This document shows, one piece after another, positions 1 to 6,894 of a stretch of DNA of 10,519 bases. The translations under genes and the position numbers were made by a program. The stretch is from UBA9337 sp036584565 (GTDB lineage: Bacteria > Patescibacteriota > Minisyncoccia > Moranbacterales > UBA9337), in contig JAZHDF010000087.1 of NCBI GenBank assembly GCA_036584565.1, positions 1 through 10,519 of the forward strand, read 5' to 3'. Under the pieces are notes generated by a model. It worked only from the letters and a program-made list of their open reading frames with translations. It ran no database searches and had not been told where the DNA came from. Each line of letters starts with the position of its first letter. Position 1 is the stretch's first letter.

Positions 1-571
1 TACCTCTTATCTTTGAAACCGCATCATCGATACTCATATCCGCCGTCGATTCGTCGTTTACTTTTAAAATTTTATCGCCGACTCGCAAACCGGCTTTTTC
101 GGCCGGAGAATCTTTAAGCGGAGAAACCACTGTTAAAATTCCTTGCTTGATACCCAATTCGGCTCCGATTCCCTCAAAGGTCCCCTCGATATCTTCATCA
201 AAAGCCTTGTTTTCTTCGGGATCCATAAAAACCGTATAAGGATCATCGGTGGCCGACAGCATCCCCCTGATGGAGCTGTAAAGCAAATCCTCATTTGTCA
301 ATTTTTCTGCATCGACATATTTTTCTTTGAGCTTGGAAAAAACATTCCAATAAAGAGTCAGGTCTATTTTTTCGGATTCTTTTAATCCTTTCAAATCAAG
401 CAGATTTTCAACTACCGGAGATTTATTTTCGTCGCTCTTTTTGCCTTTTTCAAACCCGAACCAAAAAACCAAAGCCAAAAGCGCAAATAGAAAAACCAGC
501 TTCACATAATAATTCAAGACGCTTTTCTCTTTTTTTCCTTTTTCAGGCACATCCTTTCTTGTTTCTTCCAT
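1..571 (-). CDS. S41 family C-terminal processing protease (CtpA/Prc type), N-terminal part, cut by the window edge
   Basis: About 190 residues are visible; the gene continues past the left edge. It starts at the ATG complementary to 569-571. A charged cytoplasmic tail (residues 1-20) is followed by one membrane segment (about 21-40, VKLVFLFALLALVFWFGF), a linker, and the helical region typical of this family (WNVFSKLKEKYVDAEKL, then a GMLSATDDPYTVFMDPEE stretch at 103-120). A PDZ domain begins near 125 with GIGAELG and continues through SPAEKAGLRVGDKILKVND. These are hallmarks of S41 proteases, which degrade or trim envelope proteins from their C-terminal ends using a Ser-Lys dyad; the dyad lies outside the window and cannot be checked. 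It is predicted to be anchored in the membrane facing outward. It starts 24 nt after the GT2 gene and may share its transcript, although a role in the polysaccharide pathway is not implied. Confidence 0.93.
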   Translation of the reverse strand, partial: MEETRKDVPEKGKKEKSVLNYYVKLVFLFALLALVFWFGFEKGKKSDENKSPVVENLLDLKGLKESEKIDLTLYWNVFSKLKEKYVDAEKLTNEDLLYSSIRGMLSATDDPYTVFMDPEENKAFDEDIEGTFEGIGAELGIKQGILTVVSPLKDSPAEKAGLRVGDKILKVNDESTADMSIDDAVSKIRG

Positions 572-595
572 AATATTAAAAATTCTTTATCTTTA

Positions 596-1408
596 TTATT
601 TATAATCGCGAGGATTTTTTTTATTCCAATATTTTAGAAAATATTTTATCCCGCTGGCAATATGAATCCAAGTCAATTTATTAAGAAAAATCGATCGGAA
701 AAAACCGCTTTTTCCGCTACCTTTGCCGTGATAATGGAGCATCTCAGCCCCCGGAAAATAAACCACCTTGAAACCCTCTTCCCAAAACCTTCGACACCAA
801 TCCACATCTTCCATATACATAAAAAAACGCGGATCGAGAAGCCCGACTTTTTCCAGGGCTCGGCGAGGAATCAAATTGGCCGAACCCATCAGCCAATCGA
901 CTTCTCCGGGAGATTTTTTATCATAATCCCGCATCAAAAACCAATCCAAATGTTTTTTGGCAAAAGAAAGTCTGCCTAAAATCGTCCGCCGATAAGCGAT
1001 CGTAACCGGTTTATAAAAACGAAAACAAGAATCCTGCGAGGTACCGTTAAAATTTAACAACTTGGGTCCCAGCATTCCTATTTGAGGATTTTCTTTGAGA
1101 TAAGTGAGCATCTTTTTAACCGCGTTGTCTTTGATCAAAATATCTCCATTAAGAATCAGCAAATAATCCCCTTGGCTGTTTTCGATTCCGGTCTTGACCA
1201 ATTTTTGAAAACCCACGTTTTCCCGAAAAGAAAAAAATTTTATCTCCGGATAATCCTCCCACATCAACATTTCCGTTTCTTCTTCGGTAGCGCTATCTGT
1301 AACAATCAATTCATATTCAACCCCTTGAACATTTTTCAAAATGGAATCAATGCAAAGTTTTAAAAGATCGGGATTTTTATAACTGGTAACAATTATCGAC
1401 AACTCCAT
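596..1408 (-). CDS. Glycosyltransferase family 2, rhamnosyltransferase-like
   Basis: This 270-residue cytosolic or membrane-associated enzyme should transfer a sugar from a nucleotide donor to a growing glycan. The N-terminal GT-A fold opens with MELSIIVTSYKNPDLLKLCI, followed by the acidic VTDSATEEE stretch, FRENVGFQKLVKTGI and the metal/nucleotide motif LLILNGDI at about 84-90, where NGD replaces the classical DxD. Further on are GSANLIPRRALEKVG (about 175-189) and the catalytic-base region FFMYMEDVDWCRR (195-207). This layout matches the WbbL/RfbF group of GT2 enzymes, many of which are rhamnosyltransferases. With rmlB and rmlD in the same window, a dTDP-rhamnose donor is plausible but unproven. 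The C-terminal 40 residues are basic and aromatic and may rest on the membrane. It follows the LCP gene by 27 nt without a clear Shine-Dalgarno sequence. Confidence 0.9.
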   Translation of the reverse strand: MELSIIVTSYKNPDLLKLCIDSILKNVQGVEYELIVTDSATEEETEMLMWEDYPEIKFFSFRENVGFQKLVKTGIENSQGDYLLILNGDILIKDNAVKKMLTYLKENPQIGMLGPKLLNFNGTSQDSCFRFYKPVTIAYRRTILGRLSFAKKHLDWFLMRDYDKKSPGEVDWLMGSANLIPRRALEKVGLLDPRFFMYMEDVDWCRRFWEEGFKVVYFPGAEMLHYHGKGSGKSGFFRSIFLNKLTWIHIASGIKYFLKYWNKKNPRDYK

Positions 1409-1435
1409 AAACTACTGTGGTTTAACCTAAATAAA

Positions 1436-2641
1436 TTATTCCTGATTCTCATCCGTCACCGGCGCCTTGGCGGGAAAAATATCTCTGAACATTTGACTGA
1501 TTCTGTCATAATTATCTCCGATCGGAAGCAGGATATAGCCGGCCTCTTTGGTTTCGGCGGGAGCATAAAGCAAACCCTCGGTCGAGTTTTCCAAAACTTT
1601 CTGAGTTTTCTCGGGGCTTTGCATTTTTTGTTGCATTTCATAAAGTCTTTTCAGCTCCCAAAGCTCCAAATCGGTTTTCAAATTATCACCCAAAATTTCC
1701 GCCATACCGTTCATTTTTTCAAAATCGGTCAATACTCCGATCGAGGTGGCTTTTTGAATTATTTTTTCGATAATCATTTGTTGTCGTCTGGCTCTGTCAA
1801 AATCACTGGAAGTTACCCGAGACCTGGCATAACAAAGCGCTTTTTCCCCACTGAGAGTTTGCTCTCCGGCCGGAAGCTTGAAATCTCCTCCACATTCCAC
1901 ATTCGGATTAGTGCAAAGTTTATAGGTGGCGGCCACGTATTTGGAGCCGTCCTTACGAGTATGATATTTGTATTCAAAATTACCGGTCGGCTTGGTAAAA
2001 ACATAAGAATCACAAACTCGTTCCTCATTAAACTGCATCGCTTCTTCAAAAGGTTTGTCCAATGAAACCTCAATCCCTCCCAATTTATCGATAAGATCGA
2101 CAAAACCTTTGAAATTCAAAACTATAGCATAATGAATTTCTTGTCCAACCACTTTACTCACCACCTCTTTCATCCCGCCGATACCGTTATTTTTGCCGTT
2201 CTGTTGACCGTAAGAATAAACCGCATTGATTTTGCTCTTGGCACCCAAATTGGGATTATCCACATACAAATCCCGCGGAATAGACAAAAAAGCCACCTGA
2301 TTGGTCTCCGGCTTGATGCTGACAACCATAATCGTATCGGCCAGAGTTCCTCCGCCGGGCACATTTTCTCCGCGCATCCCCAAAAGCAAAATATTGATTC
2401 TGCCCTCCTCTTCACCCTGGAGCTTTTTTTCCACTCCGGGCAAGGAATTGGCCAAACTGCTGAAAAGATTACCCTCGGTGGAAATCTTGCCCAAAAAAGA
2501 ATTCGCCAAAAGAAGAATTACTAACCCAATTACAAGCAACACCGCGCCGACGATAATTAAAATTTTACTTTTTTTACTCAAACGTTTTTTTTCTCCGTCA
2601 AATTGATCGGAGTTATTTTTTTTGTTTCCAAACAAAGCCAT
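1436..2641 (-). CDS. LCP (LytR-CpsA-Psr) family glycopolymer phosphotransferase
   Basis: This 401-residue protein has a basic cytoplasmic tail, one membrane helix (about 27-49, rich in Leu/Val/Ile) and an extracytoplasmic LCP domain from about residue 80. Visible LCP motifs are RINILLLGMRG (81-91), TLADTIMVVSI with the conserved Asp (D102), the LSIPRDLYV strand with R123-D124, KINAVYSYG (137-145), YAIVLNFKGFVDLIDKLGGIEV (171-192), LSGEKALCYARSR (263-275) and DFDRARRQQ (280-288). LCP enzymes move polyprenyl-phosphate-linked glycopolymers onto peptidoglycan or proteins, so this is the likely attachment step for the polymer made by neighbouring genes. Unusually, the stretch between the Asp-rich strand and the ALCYARSR motif (about 197-258) is long and holds C210, C243 and C250, with C270 in the motif itself. 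A C-terminal tail of about 110 residues follows the LCP core. Confidence 0.92.
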   Translation of the reverse strand: MALFGNKKNNSDQFDGEKKRLSKKSKILIIVGAVLLVIGLVILLLANSFLGKISTEGNLFSSLANSLPGVEKKLQGEEEGRINILLLGMRGENVPGGGTLADTIMVVSIKPETNQVAFLSIPRDLYVDNPNLGAKSKINAVYSYGQQNGKNNGIGGMKEVVSKVVGQEIHYAIVLNFKGFVDLIDKLGGIEVSLDKPFEEAMQFNEERVCDSYVFTKPTGNFEYKYHTRKDGSKYVAATYKLCTNPNVECGGDFKLPAGEQTLSGEKALCYARSRVTSSDFDRARRQQMIIEKIIQKATSIGVLTDFEKMNGMAEILGDNLKTDLELWELKRLYEMQQKMQSPEKTQKVLENSTEGLLYAPAETKEAGYILLPIGDNYDRISQMFRDIFPAKAPVTDENQE

Positions 2642-2673
2642 AGATTTTAAGTCTTGTTAAAGACTGTTTTTTG

Positions 2674-2679
2674 ATTATA
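2674..2679 (-). promoter_or_regulatory. Possible -10 element ahead of the LCP gene
   Basis: The minus strand reads TATAAT exactly here, 32 nt before the LCP start codon and just beyond the stop codon of the upstream GT4 gene. No good -35 hexamer sits at 16-18 nt, and there is no extended TG, so it may be chance in AT-rich DNA. A short 6-bp hairpin (AGTCTT/AAGACT, 2650-2665) would lie at the very 5' end of such a transcript. Confidence 0.25.
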
Positions 2680-2680
2680 A

Positions 2681-3808
2681 CTAATTAAAAATATTCAGCA
2701 TTTGTTGTGCCGATTTTTCCCAAGAAAAAAGATTGACTCTCTCCAGACCTGCCTGAGACAATCTTTTTCGCTCATCTTGATTGACACAAACAGTATACAA
2801 CTTATCGGCCAAAATATCAACCTCTCCGGGCGGAAAATAAAAATCCCCCTCCCCCAATATTTCCCGATGAGGTCCGATATCGGAGACCAAAACCGCCACC
2901 TCTTGACTTATCGCCTCCAAAACGGGAATTCCAAAACCCTCATAAAAAGAAGGGAAAACAAAAACTTCGGCCGACCGATAAACAATCGCCTTGTCCGGGG
3001 TATCGACATAGCCAATAAAAACAACTTCTTTTTCCAAATTATTTCTTTTTATCGCCTCATTAATTTTTTGATCAAAGTTGTGCGCCCGAGGGTTGCCGGC
3101 CAAGACCAGTTTGACCGCCGGAATCCGACTCTTGATTTTGGCGTACGCTTCAATCAGGGTTGGGATATTTTTTCTCGGTTGCAAAGTGCCGAGATAAAGA
3201 ATAAATTTTTCCGGCAAAGCGTATTTTTTAAGAATCTTTTCTCGGCGCTCATCCGAGACCGCCTCTTGATCGAGATTGATGGAATTAAAAATCACCTCGA
3301 TTTTTTCCGGTTCAACTTGATAATATTTTATAATTTCATCTTTGGTAAATTGACTGACGGCGATAATTTTATCCGACCGCTTGATACTTCCGGGAATCAG
3401 GAAATCCAAAAAAAACAAATCTTTTTTCAAAATAAATTCCCGATAAACCTTAAAAGAGACATCATGAATATGGGTCACCACCTTTGTTCTTTTGGCAATA
3501 AACAAAGGCAAAATATATTCGGTGTGAAAAATATCGATTTTATTTTGGAAGAAAAATTTCGGCATCGTCCAAGCCGCCCAAACAAATTTATTTTTGGCTC
3601 GCAAAGATAAAAGCTGAAAGTTTTTTTTATCCTCCAAATTCAGGTCTCGCCGAATATTGGCCAACACTTCGGAGTTGTCCGTGTCGGTCAATAAAAGATA
3701 TTCATTTTCTTTATCGATCTCCAGTAGCCGTTTGGTTAATTCCAAAACCACCACTTCGCTGCCGGTTCTTTGTTTGCCGATGTTTCTAATATCAATTGCT
3801 ATCTTCAT
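2681..3808 (-). CDS. Glycosyltransferase family 4 (GT-B fold)
   Basis: This 375-residue retaining glycosyltransferase is of ordinary length for the family. The N-terminal acceptor domain starts with MKIAIDIRNIGKQRTGSEVV, carrying the glycine-rich loop, and includes THIHDVSFK (112-120) and the SDKIIAVSQFTKDEIIKYY segment (145-163). The C-terminal donor domain includes ILYLGTLQPRKNIPTLIEAY (203-222), with the Arg-Lys pair (R212, K213) that normally binds donor phosphates, and the E-x7-E motif in FYEGFGIPVLEAI (E290 and E298). It ends with LFSWEKSAQQMLNIFN. It presumably adds a hexose or deoxyhexose to a lipid-linked glycan on the cytoplasmic face; the donor cannot be read from sequence. It follows the Wzy-like gene by 39 nt and resembles the GT4 enzyme at 5748-6878, so the two are distant paralogues of one pathway. 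Confidence 0.93.
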   Translation of the reverse strand: MKIAIDIRNIGKQRTGSEVVVLELTKRLLEIDKENEYLLLTDTDNSEVLANIRRDLNLEDKKNFQLLSLRAKNKFVWAAWTMPKFFFQNKIDIFHTEYILPLFIAKRTKVVTHIHDVSFKVYREFILKKDLFFLDFLIPGSIKRSDKIIAVSQFTKDEIIKYYQVEPEKIEVIFNSINLDQEAVSDERREKILKKYALPEKFILYLGTLQPRKNIPTLIEAYAKIKSRIPAVKLVLAGNPRAHNFDQKINEAIKRNNLEKEVVFIGYVDTPDKAIVYRSAEVFVFPSFYEGFGIPVLEAISQEVAVLVSDIGPHREILGEGDFYFPPGEVDILADKLYTVCVNQDERKRLSQAGLERVNLFSWEKSAQQMLNIFN

Positions 3809-3847
3809 TTTTTTATGCTTATTTTTTATTTTCTTTCTCGGAAAAAA

Positions 3848-5434
3848 TTAATTTTTTATTTGACTGATTGCCAGCCACCACCACAAAAATCCCAACATTA
3901 TGCCGGCGTTAAAAAGATTGGGCACCACCACCGCCAAACTGCTCAATAGCAAAAAGAGATAAAAGAAATCCATCCCGGCGTCGCCCCGCTTGAATTTTCC
4001 CGCTTTGAATTTTTTCCAAAAAAATAACTTTCCCCTACCGATCGCATACCCGATCAAAATCGAAAAGGCAATAAAGCCCAAAAAACCGGCCCCCAACCAA
4101 ACTTCCAAAAATATATTGCTTGAGTTTAATCCCGCCCCTCTCTCGTCTTGGCCCAAGATTTGCGAAATATTTCCCCAACCGATTCCCAAAAACCAATTCT
4201 TTTGCAACTCATTGGAAACTTTTTGATAAATTTTCTTGCGAATATTAAAATTGGGATCCTGGCGATAAGCTTTTTTAATAATCTTGCCTTTTTCAAATTC
4301 GACAACGACATCCTCCAAATTTATATGTCGACAATTATAATTCTTGAGCTCATCCACGCTCGCAATTGAACCGGGTATCTCCACTTCGCTCTCACAAGCA
4401 ATCGTTATCTCCTGCAAACCGGAAGCGGTGCTTTGGATTCTATTGTCCAGTTCGAAGTTTGTAAGTTTGAAAAAATAAACCGCCCCAATAGAAAGCAAAA
4501 AAGCCGAAAAAACAATACCGACCGGATAAAGTTTCTTTTTTAAAGCCAAATAAAATCCGAAAACCCCCAAAACCGCCATCGCCCCCAGCCAAGCGCTTCG
4601 GGAAACAGCGATAATCAAATTTACTCCGCTTAAAAAAATTAAAATCCAAACAAAGACCGCGTAAGTCAAAAAGCTCTTGCCGTTTTTCAGTCCGAAAACT
4701 TTAATCTTCTCGGCTAAATTATAAATCAAAACAATTAAAACCGCCACGAGAAAAACCAAAAAAATCCCCCACCAATCCGGTTCGGAAAAAGTGGCGTTGG
4801 CTCTGCCGGGCATCACCGCAAAGCTCTCTCCGCCTCGCATAAATTGAAAATTTTGCCAAATTCCGTAAAGCAAAACAATCGCCGAAGAACTCAAGAAAAA
4901 GGGAATTATTTTTTTGAGATCTTCCAATTTTTGAATAAAAACTCTGGTTAAAAGATAAAGCAGGATAAAAGAAAGAATTATCAAAGATTGCTTAAAAGCG
5001 ACCGCTCCGCTTCCGGCGTTCAAAACAGCCAAAAAACCGCCCGCCCCCAATAAAAACAAAACATAATCCGCCCAGATAAATTTGGGCAAAGAAAAATTCA
5101 GACGGTTGGTGAGATAACGAATCACTATTGCCAAAAAAGTCAGCAAACCGATTAGTTGATAAGGACGCACCGCCACTCCCAAATCAATCGGCGCCAAATT
5201 GATATTTTCCAAAACGATTGTGCCGGTAAAAAAAAGAAAACCCCAGCCGGGACGATAAAGCGCCAAGAGAAAAGTGATGAAAACAAAAAACAAAAAATCA
5301 CCGATGTTTTTGAGGGGGAAATATCCTCCATTGGAAAACAAAATCAACCCGCTCACCAACAAAACATTGACTCCCAAAAGATAATACTTCAGGGAATTGA
5401 ATCTATTGACTAAATTGTTTAAATATGTTATCAT
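3848..5434 (-). CDS. O-antigen ligase / Wzy-type polysaccharide polymerase, multi-spanning membrane protein
   Basis: From the ATG complementary to 5432-5434 the protein has 528 residues; a TTG 36 nt upstream (5468-5470) would add 12 residues. I prefer the ATG because those 12 residues overlap the opposing small gene's leader and are not hydrophobic. At least ten hydrophobic segments are visible. Diagnostic Wzy_C/WaaL features are ATFSEPDWWGIFL (about 214-226), the VSRSAWLG motif with its Arg near 279, a large outside loop after about 327, GIGWGN (417-422), and NIFLEVWLGAGFLG just before the last helices. Such proteins join lipid-linked repeat units into chains or transfer chains to an acceptor; sequence alone does not separate polymerase from ligase. 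The big loop contains an extra acidic section (about 340-395) with two cysteines (near 347 and 368). The gene is head-to-head with the small plus-strand gene, and its start codon lies within that gene's -10 element. Confidence 0.9.
   Translation of the reverse strand: MITYLNNLVNRFNSLKYYLLGVNVLLVSGLILFSNGGYFPLKNIGDFLFFVFITFLLALYRPGWGFLFFTGTIVLENINLAPIDLGVAVRPYQLIGLLTFLAIVIRYLTNRLNFSLPKFIWADYVLFLLGAGGFLAVLNAGSGAVAFKQSLIILSFILLYLLTRVFIQKLEDLKKIIPFFLSSSAIVLLYGIWQNFQFMRGGESFAVMPGRANATFSEPDWWGIFLVFLVAVLIVLIYNLAEKIKVFGLKNGKSFLTYAVFVWILIFLSGVNLIIAVSRSAWLGAMAVLGVFGFYLALKKKLYPVGIVFSAFLLSIGAVYFFKLTNFELDNRIQSTASGLQEITIACESEVEIPGSIASVDELKNYNCRHINLEDVVVEFEKGKIIKKAYRQDPNFNIRKKIYQKVSNELQKNWFLGIGWGNISQILGQDERGAGLNSSNIFLEVWLGAGFLGFIAFSILIGYAIGRGKLFFWKKFKAGKFKRGDAGMDFFYLFLLLSSLAVVVPNLFNAGIMLGFLWWWLAISQIKN
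5406..5434 (+). promoter_or_regulatory. Sigma-70 type promoter with extended -10, for the small plus-strand gene
   Basis: A -35 box TTGACT (5406-5411) and a -10 box TATCAT (5429-5434) are separated by exactly 17 nt, and TG at 5426-5427 makes an extended -10. Transcription should begin near 5441, leaving a leader of about 42 nt before the start at 5483. The -10 box covers the complement of the Wzy-like gene's ATG, so initiation here would sit directly on the start of the opposing gene. Confidence 0.75.
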
Positions 5435-5468
5435 ATAAAAATGGTGTTCTTTTTTACAAACAAACTCC

Positions 5469-5475
5469 AAGGGAG
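5469..5475 (+). promoter_or_regulatory. Ribosome binding site deciding the start at 5483
   Basis: AAGGGAG lies 7 nt before the ATG at 5483 and is close to the Shine-Dalgarno consensus; a second purine run, GAGGAA, continues towards the ATG. The alternative upstream ATG at 5441 lies at the predicted transcription start and so has no room for a ribosome site. None of the minus-strand genes in the window has a site this good. Confidence 0.7.
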
Positions 5476-5482
5476 CGAGGAA

Positions 5483-5707
5483 ATGAAAGAATTGAAAAAA
5501 ATTTTCTTTAAAGGTCTTTTTTTTGTTTTTTTAGCTGCTCTCTTTGTGAGTATTGAAATATGTGTAGCTATTTATAGTTATGATTATGCTAATTTTTTTA
5601 CTTCCAAGGGATTTTTAATCGGAATATTTTCGGCCTTGATATCCTTGATATATTTCATTAAATATATAGAGAAAGAAAAGCAACTTGACCGCAACCCTTC
5701 TCGATAA
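5483..5707 (+). CDS. Small two-helix membrane protein of unknown function, in its own transcription unit
   Basis: I do not recognise a family. The 74-residue product starts MKELKKIFFKGLFF, has one hydrophobic helix at about 9-31 (through FVFLAALFVSIEICVAI), a short loop YSYDYANFFTSKG, a second helix at about 43-61 (FLIGIFSALISLIYFIKYI) and a charged tail KEKQLDRNPSR. Positive charges at both ends predict an inner-membrane hairpin with both termini in the cytoplasm. It is the only plus-strand gene in the window, sits between a GT4 gene and the Wzy-like gene, and has its own promoter, ribosome site and terminator. These signals argue that it is real rather than a chance frame. Its DNA is visibly richer in A and T than the neighbours. 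A small toxin, an immunity-type protein or a modulator of the adjacent membrane polymerase are all possible; nothing in the sequence decides between them. Confidence 0.72.
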   Translation: MKELKKIFFKGLFFVFLAALFVSIEICVAIYSYDYANFFTSKGFLIGIFSALISLIYFIKYIEKEKQLDRNPSR

Positions 5708-5731
5708 TTCGAGGAGGGTTGTTTTTATTTT
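5692..5731 (+). terminator. Intrinsic terminator of the small plus-strand gene, with the stop codon in its loop
   Basis: A 13-bp stem (5692-5704 with 5709-5721, one G-T wobble) closes a four-base TAAT loop and is followed by TTTTTATTTT (5722-5731). The TAA stop codon of the small gene (5705-5707) lies in the loop, so the last codons form the left arm. On the minus strand no T-run follows the hairpin, so it should stop plus-strand transcripts only and spare read-through from the GT4 gene towards the Wzy-like gene. Confidence 0.85.
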
Positions 5732-5747
5732 ACCACAAAATCAAAAA

Positions 5748-6878
5748 TTACGAGATAAATTTTTCCCAAGAAAATCGCTTGACCTGCTCCGTTCCTTTTT
5801 TTACCAATTCTCTCTGTAGACCCTCGTCTTTGATTATCCTTTTGATCCGCTCTTTAATTTCGATAATGTTTTCGGGATCGAAATACAAAGCCGCCAAACC
5901 CGCTACTTCCATCAAAGATGAACGCTCCGAAGATAAGACCGGCACGCCCTGATTCAAAGCTTCCAAAACCGGCATTCCAAAACCCTCATACAAAGAAGGA
6001 TACGCGAAAAAAAGCGCGTTTTTATAAATGGCCGGCAATTCCTGTTGCGGGACAAAATCCAATATTTTTACTTTTCCCCCCAAGCCCTCCTCGGCTACCA
6101 TTTTTTCCACATCGATAATCAACGGAGCTAAAGCCGGCATCAACTTTCCCGAGATGACCAGCTCGGGCAGACTCTCTCCGCTTTTCAGCAGTTCCTTGTA
6201 AGCGATAATTAAAGTCTGGATATTTTTGCGCTTTTCCAATCCTCCGCCGGTATAGATATAGCCCGGCGTCAAATTGTATTTTTGCAAAATTTTTTCCGAT
6301 TCGGCCGGCGAAATTTCTCGCTTATATATCTCATCCACATCGATATAGCGCACCTCGATTTTTTCTCTTTCGATTCCGAAATGCTTTATCAGATCATCGC
6401 GGGTGTTTTGACTGACCGCAATAATCTTATCCGCTTTTTTGATGGCTTTTTTGGTTAAATACCAATAAAGTTTTTTACGCCGATTGTCGAGGTACTCCGG
6501 GAAAAGCTCGGGGATAATATCATGCACCACCATAGTGTGTTTTATTTTTTGAGAGAAAACGGTCGGGCATTGATAAAAAGAAATAAATTCTTCACATCCG
6601 TCTCTCGAAACCTTGCGGGGCAATAAATATTTTTCCCACAAGACCTTGCGGATCAGATCGTCTCTTTTGTAAAAAGGCAAAAAAACCCGCCTTTCGAACC
6701 GAGCCAAAAAATCTTCTTTGCAATCCTCCTCCAGATACAAAATATGCTCCGCATTTTTGAGATTTTTATCAAAAATTTTAAAATCAAAACCGGCCAAAGA
6801 TTTTAGGGCGTTTAGGGTCACTTGCCCGATGCCGTTTCCGGGCTTTCGCAAAAAAGAAGCATTGATACCTATCTTCAT
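5748..6878 (-). CDS. Glycosyltransferase family 4 (GT-B fold), slightly short at the C-terminus
   Basis: This 376-residue GT4 enzyme is predicted to add a sugar to a lipid-linked glycan in the cytoplasm. It starts MKIGINASFLRKPGNGIGQV with the usual glycine loop, contains TMVVHDIIPELFPEYL (115-130), KADKIIAVSQNTRDDLIKHFG (148-168), the donor-binding YIYTGGGLEKRKNIQTLI (207-224, with R217 and K218) and the E-x7-E motif YEGFGMPVLEAL (E298 and E306). The protein ends abruptly at RFSWEKFIS, whereas the paralogue at 2681-3808 carries another seven residues or so of final helix after the same FSWEK motif. Shortly beyond this end lies the opposing small gene with its terminator, so the tail may have been trimmed when that gene arrived (inference). 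It follows the propeller gene by 16 nt, with an AT-only leader and no Shine-Dalgarno sequence. Confidence 0.92.
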   Translation of the reverse strand: MKIGINASFLRKPGNGIGQVTLNALKSLAGFDFKIFDKNLKNAEHILYLEEDCKEDFLARFERRVFLPFYKRDDLIRKVLWEKYLLPRKVSRDGCEEFISFYQCPTVFSQKIKHTMVVHDIIPELFPEYLDNRRKKLYWYLTKKAIKKADKIIAVSQNTRDDLIKHFGIEREKIEVRYIDVDEIYKREISPAESEKILQKYNLTPGYIYTGGGLEKRKNIQTLIIAYKELLKSGESLPELVISGKLMPALAPLIIDVEKMVAEEGLGGKVKILDFVPQQELPAIYKNALFFAYPSLYEGFGMPVLEALNQGVPVLSSERSSLMEVAGLAALYFDPENIIEIKERIKRIIKDEGLQRELVKKGTEQVKRFSWEKFIS

Positions 6879-6894
6879 AATATATTTATGTTAA

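Noticed and set aside
1493..2065. Open plus-strand frame of 190 codons opposite the LCP gene
   Set aside because: It mirrors a clear LCP coding region and shows no protein-like motifs or initiation signals.
2650..2672. Hairpin AGTCTT/AAGACT followed by T6 on the plus strand
   Set aside because: The stem is only 6 bp with no G/C-rich core, and no plus-strand gene precedes it; on the coding strand no T-run follows. Not called as a terminator.
2702..3610. Long open plus-strand frame of 302 codons opposite the GT4 gene
   Set aside because: The minus strand carries intact GT4 motifs over the whole interval; the plus-strand translation has no recognisable domain and no Shine-Dalgarno site.
5435..5470. 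TTG start at 5470 for the Wzy-like protein
   Set aside because: The extra 12 residues are polar, lack a ribosome site and overlap the opposing gene's leader; ATG at 5434 gives a normal N-terminus.
5441..5482. ATG at 5441 as the start of the small membrane protein
   Set aside because: It coincides with the predicted transcription start, whereas the ATG at 5483 has a near-consensus Shine-Dalgarno site at 7 nt.
5435..5747. A separate minus-strand promoter for the Wzy-like gene
   Set aside because: CATAAT- and TATAAA-like hexamers occur in AT-rich DNA but none has a -35 element at proper spacing; read-through from the GT4 gene is equally likely.
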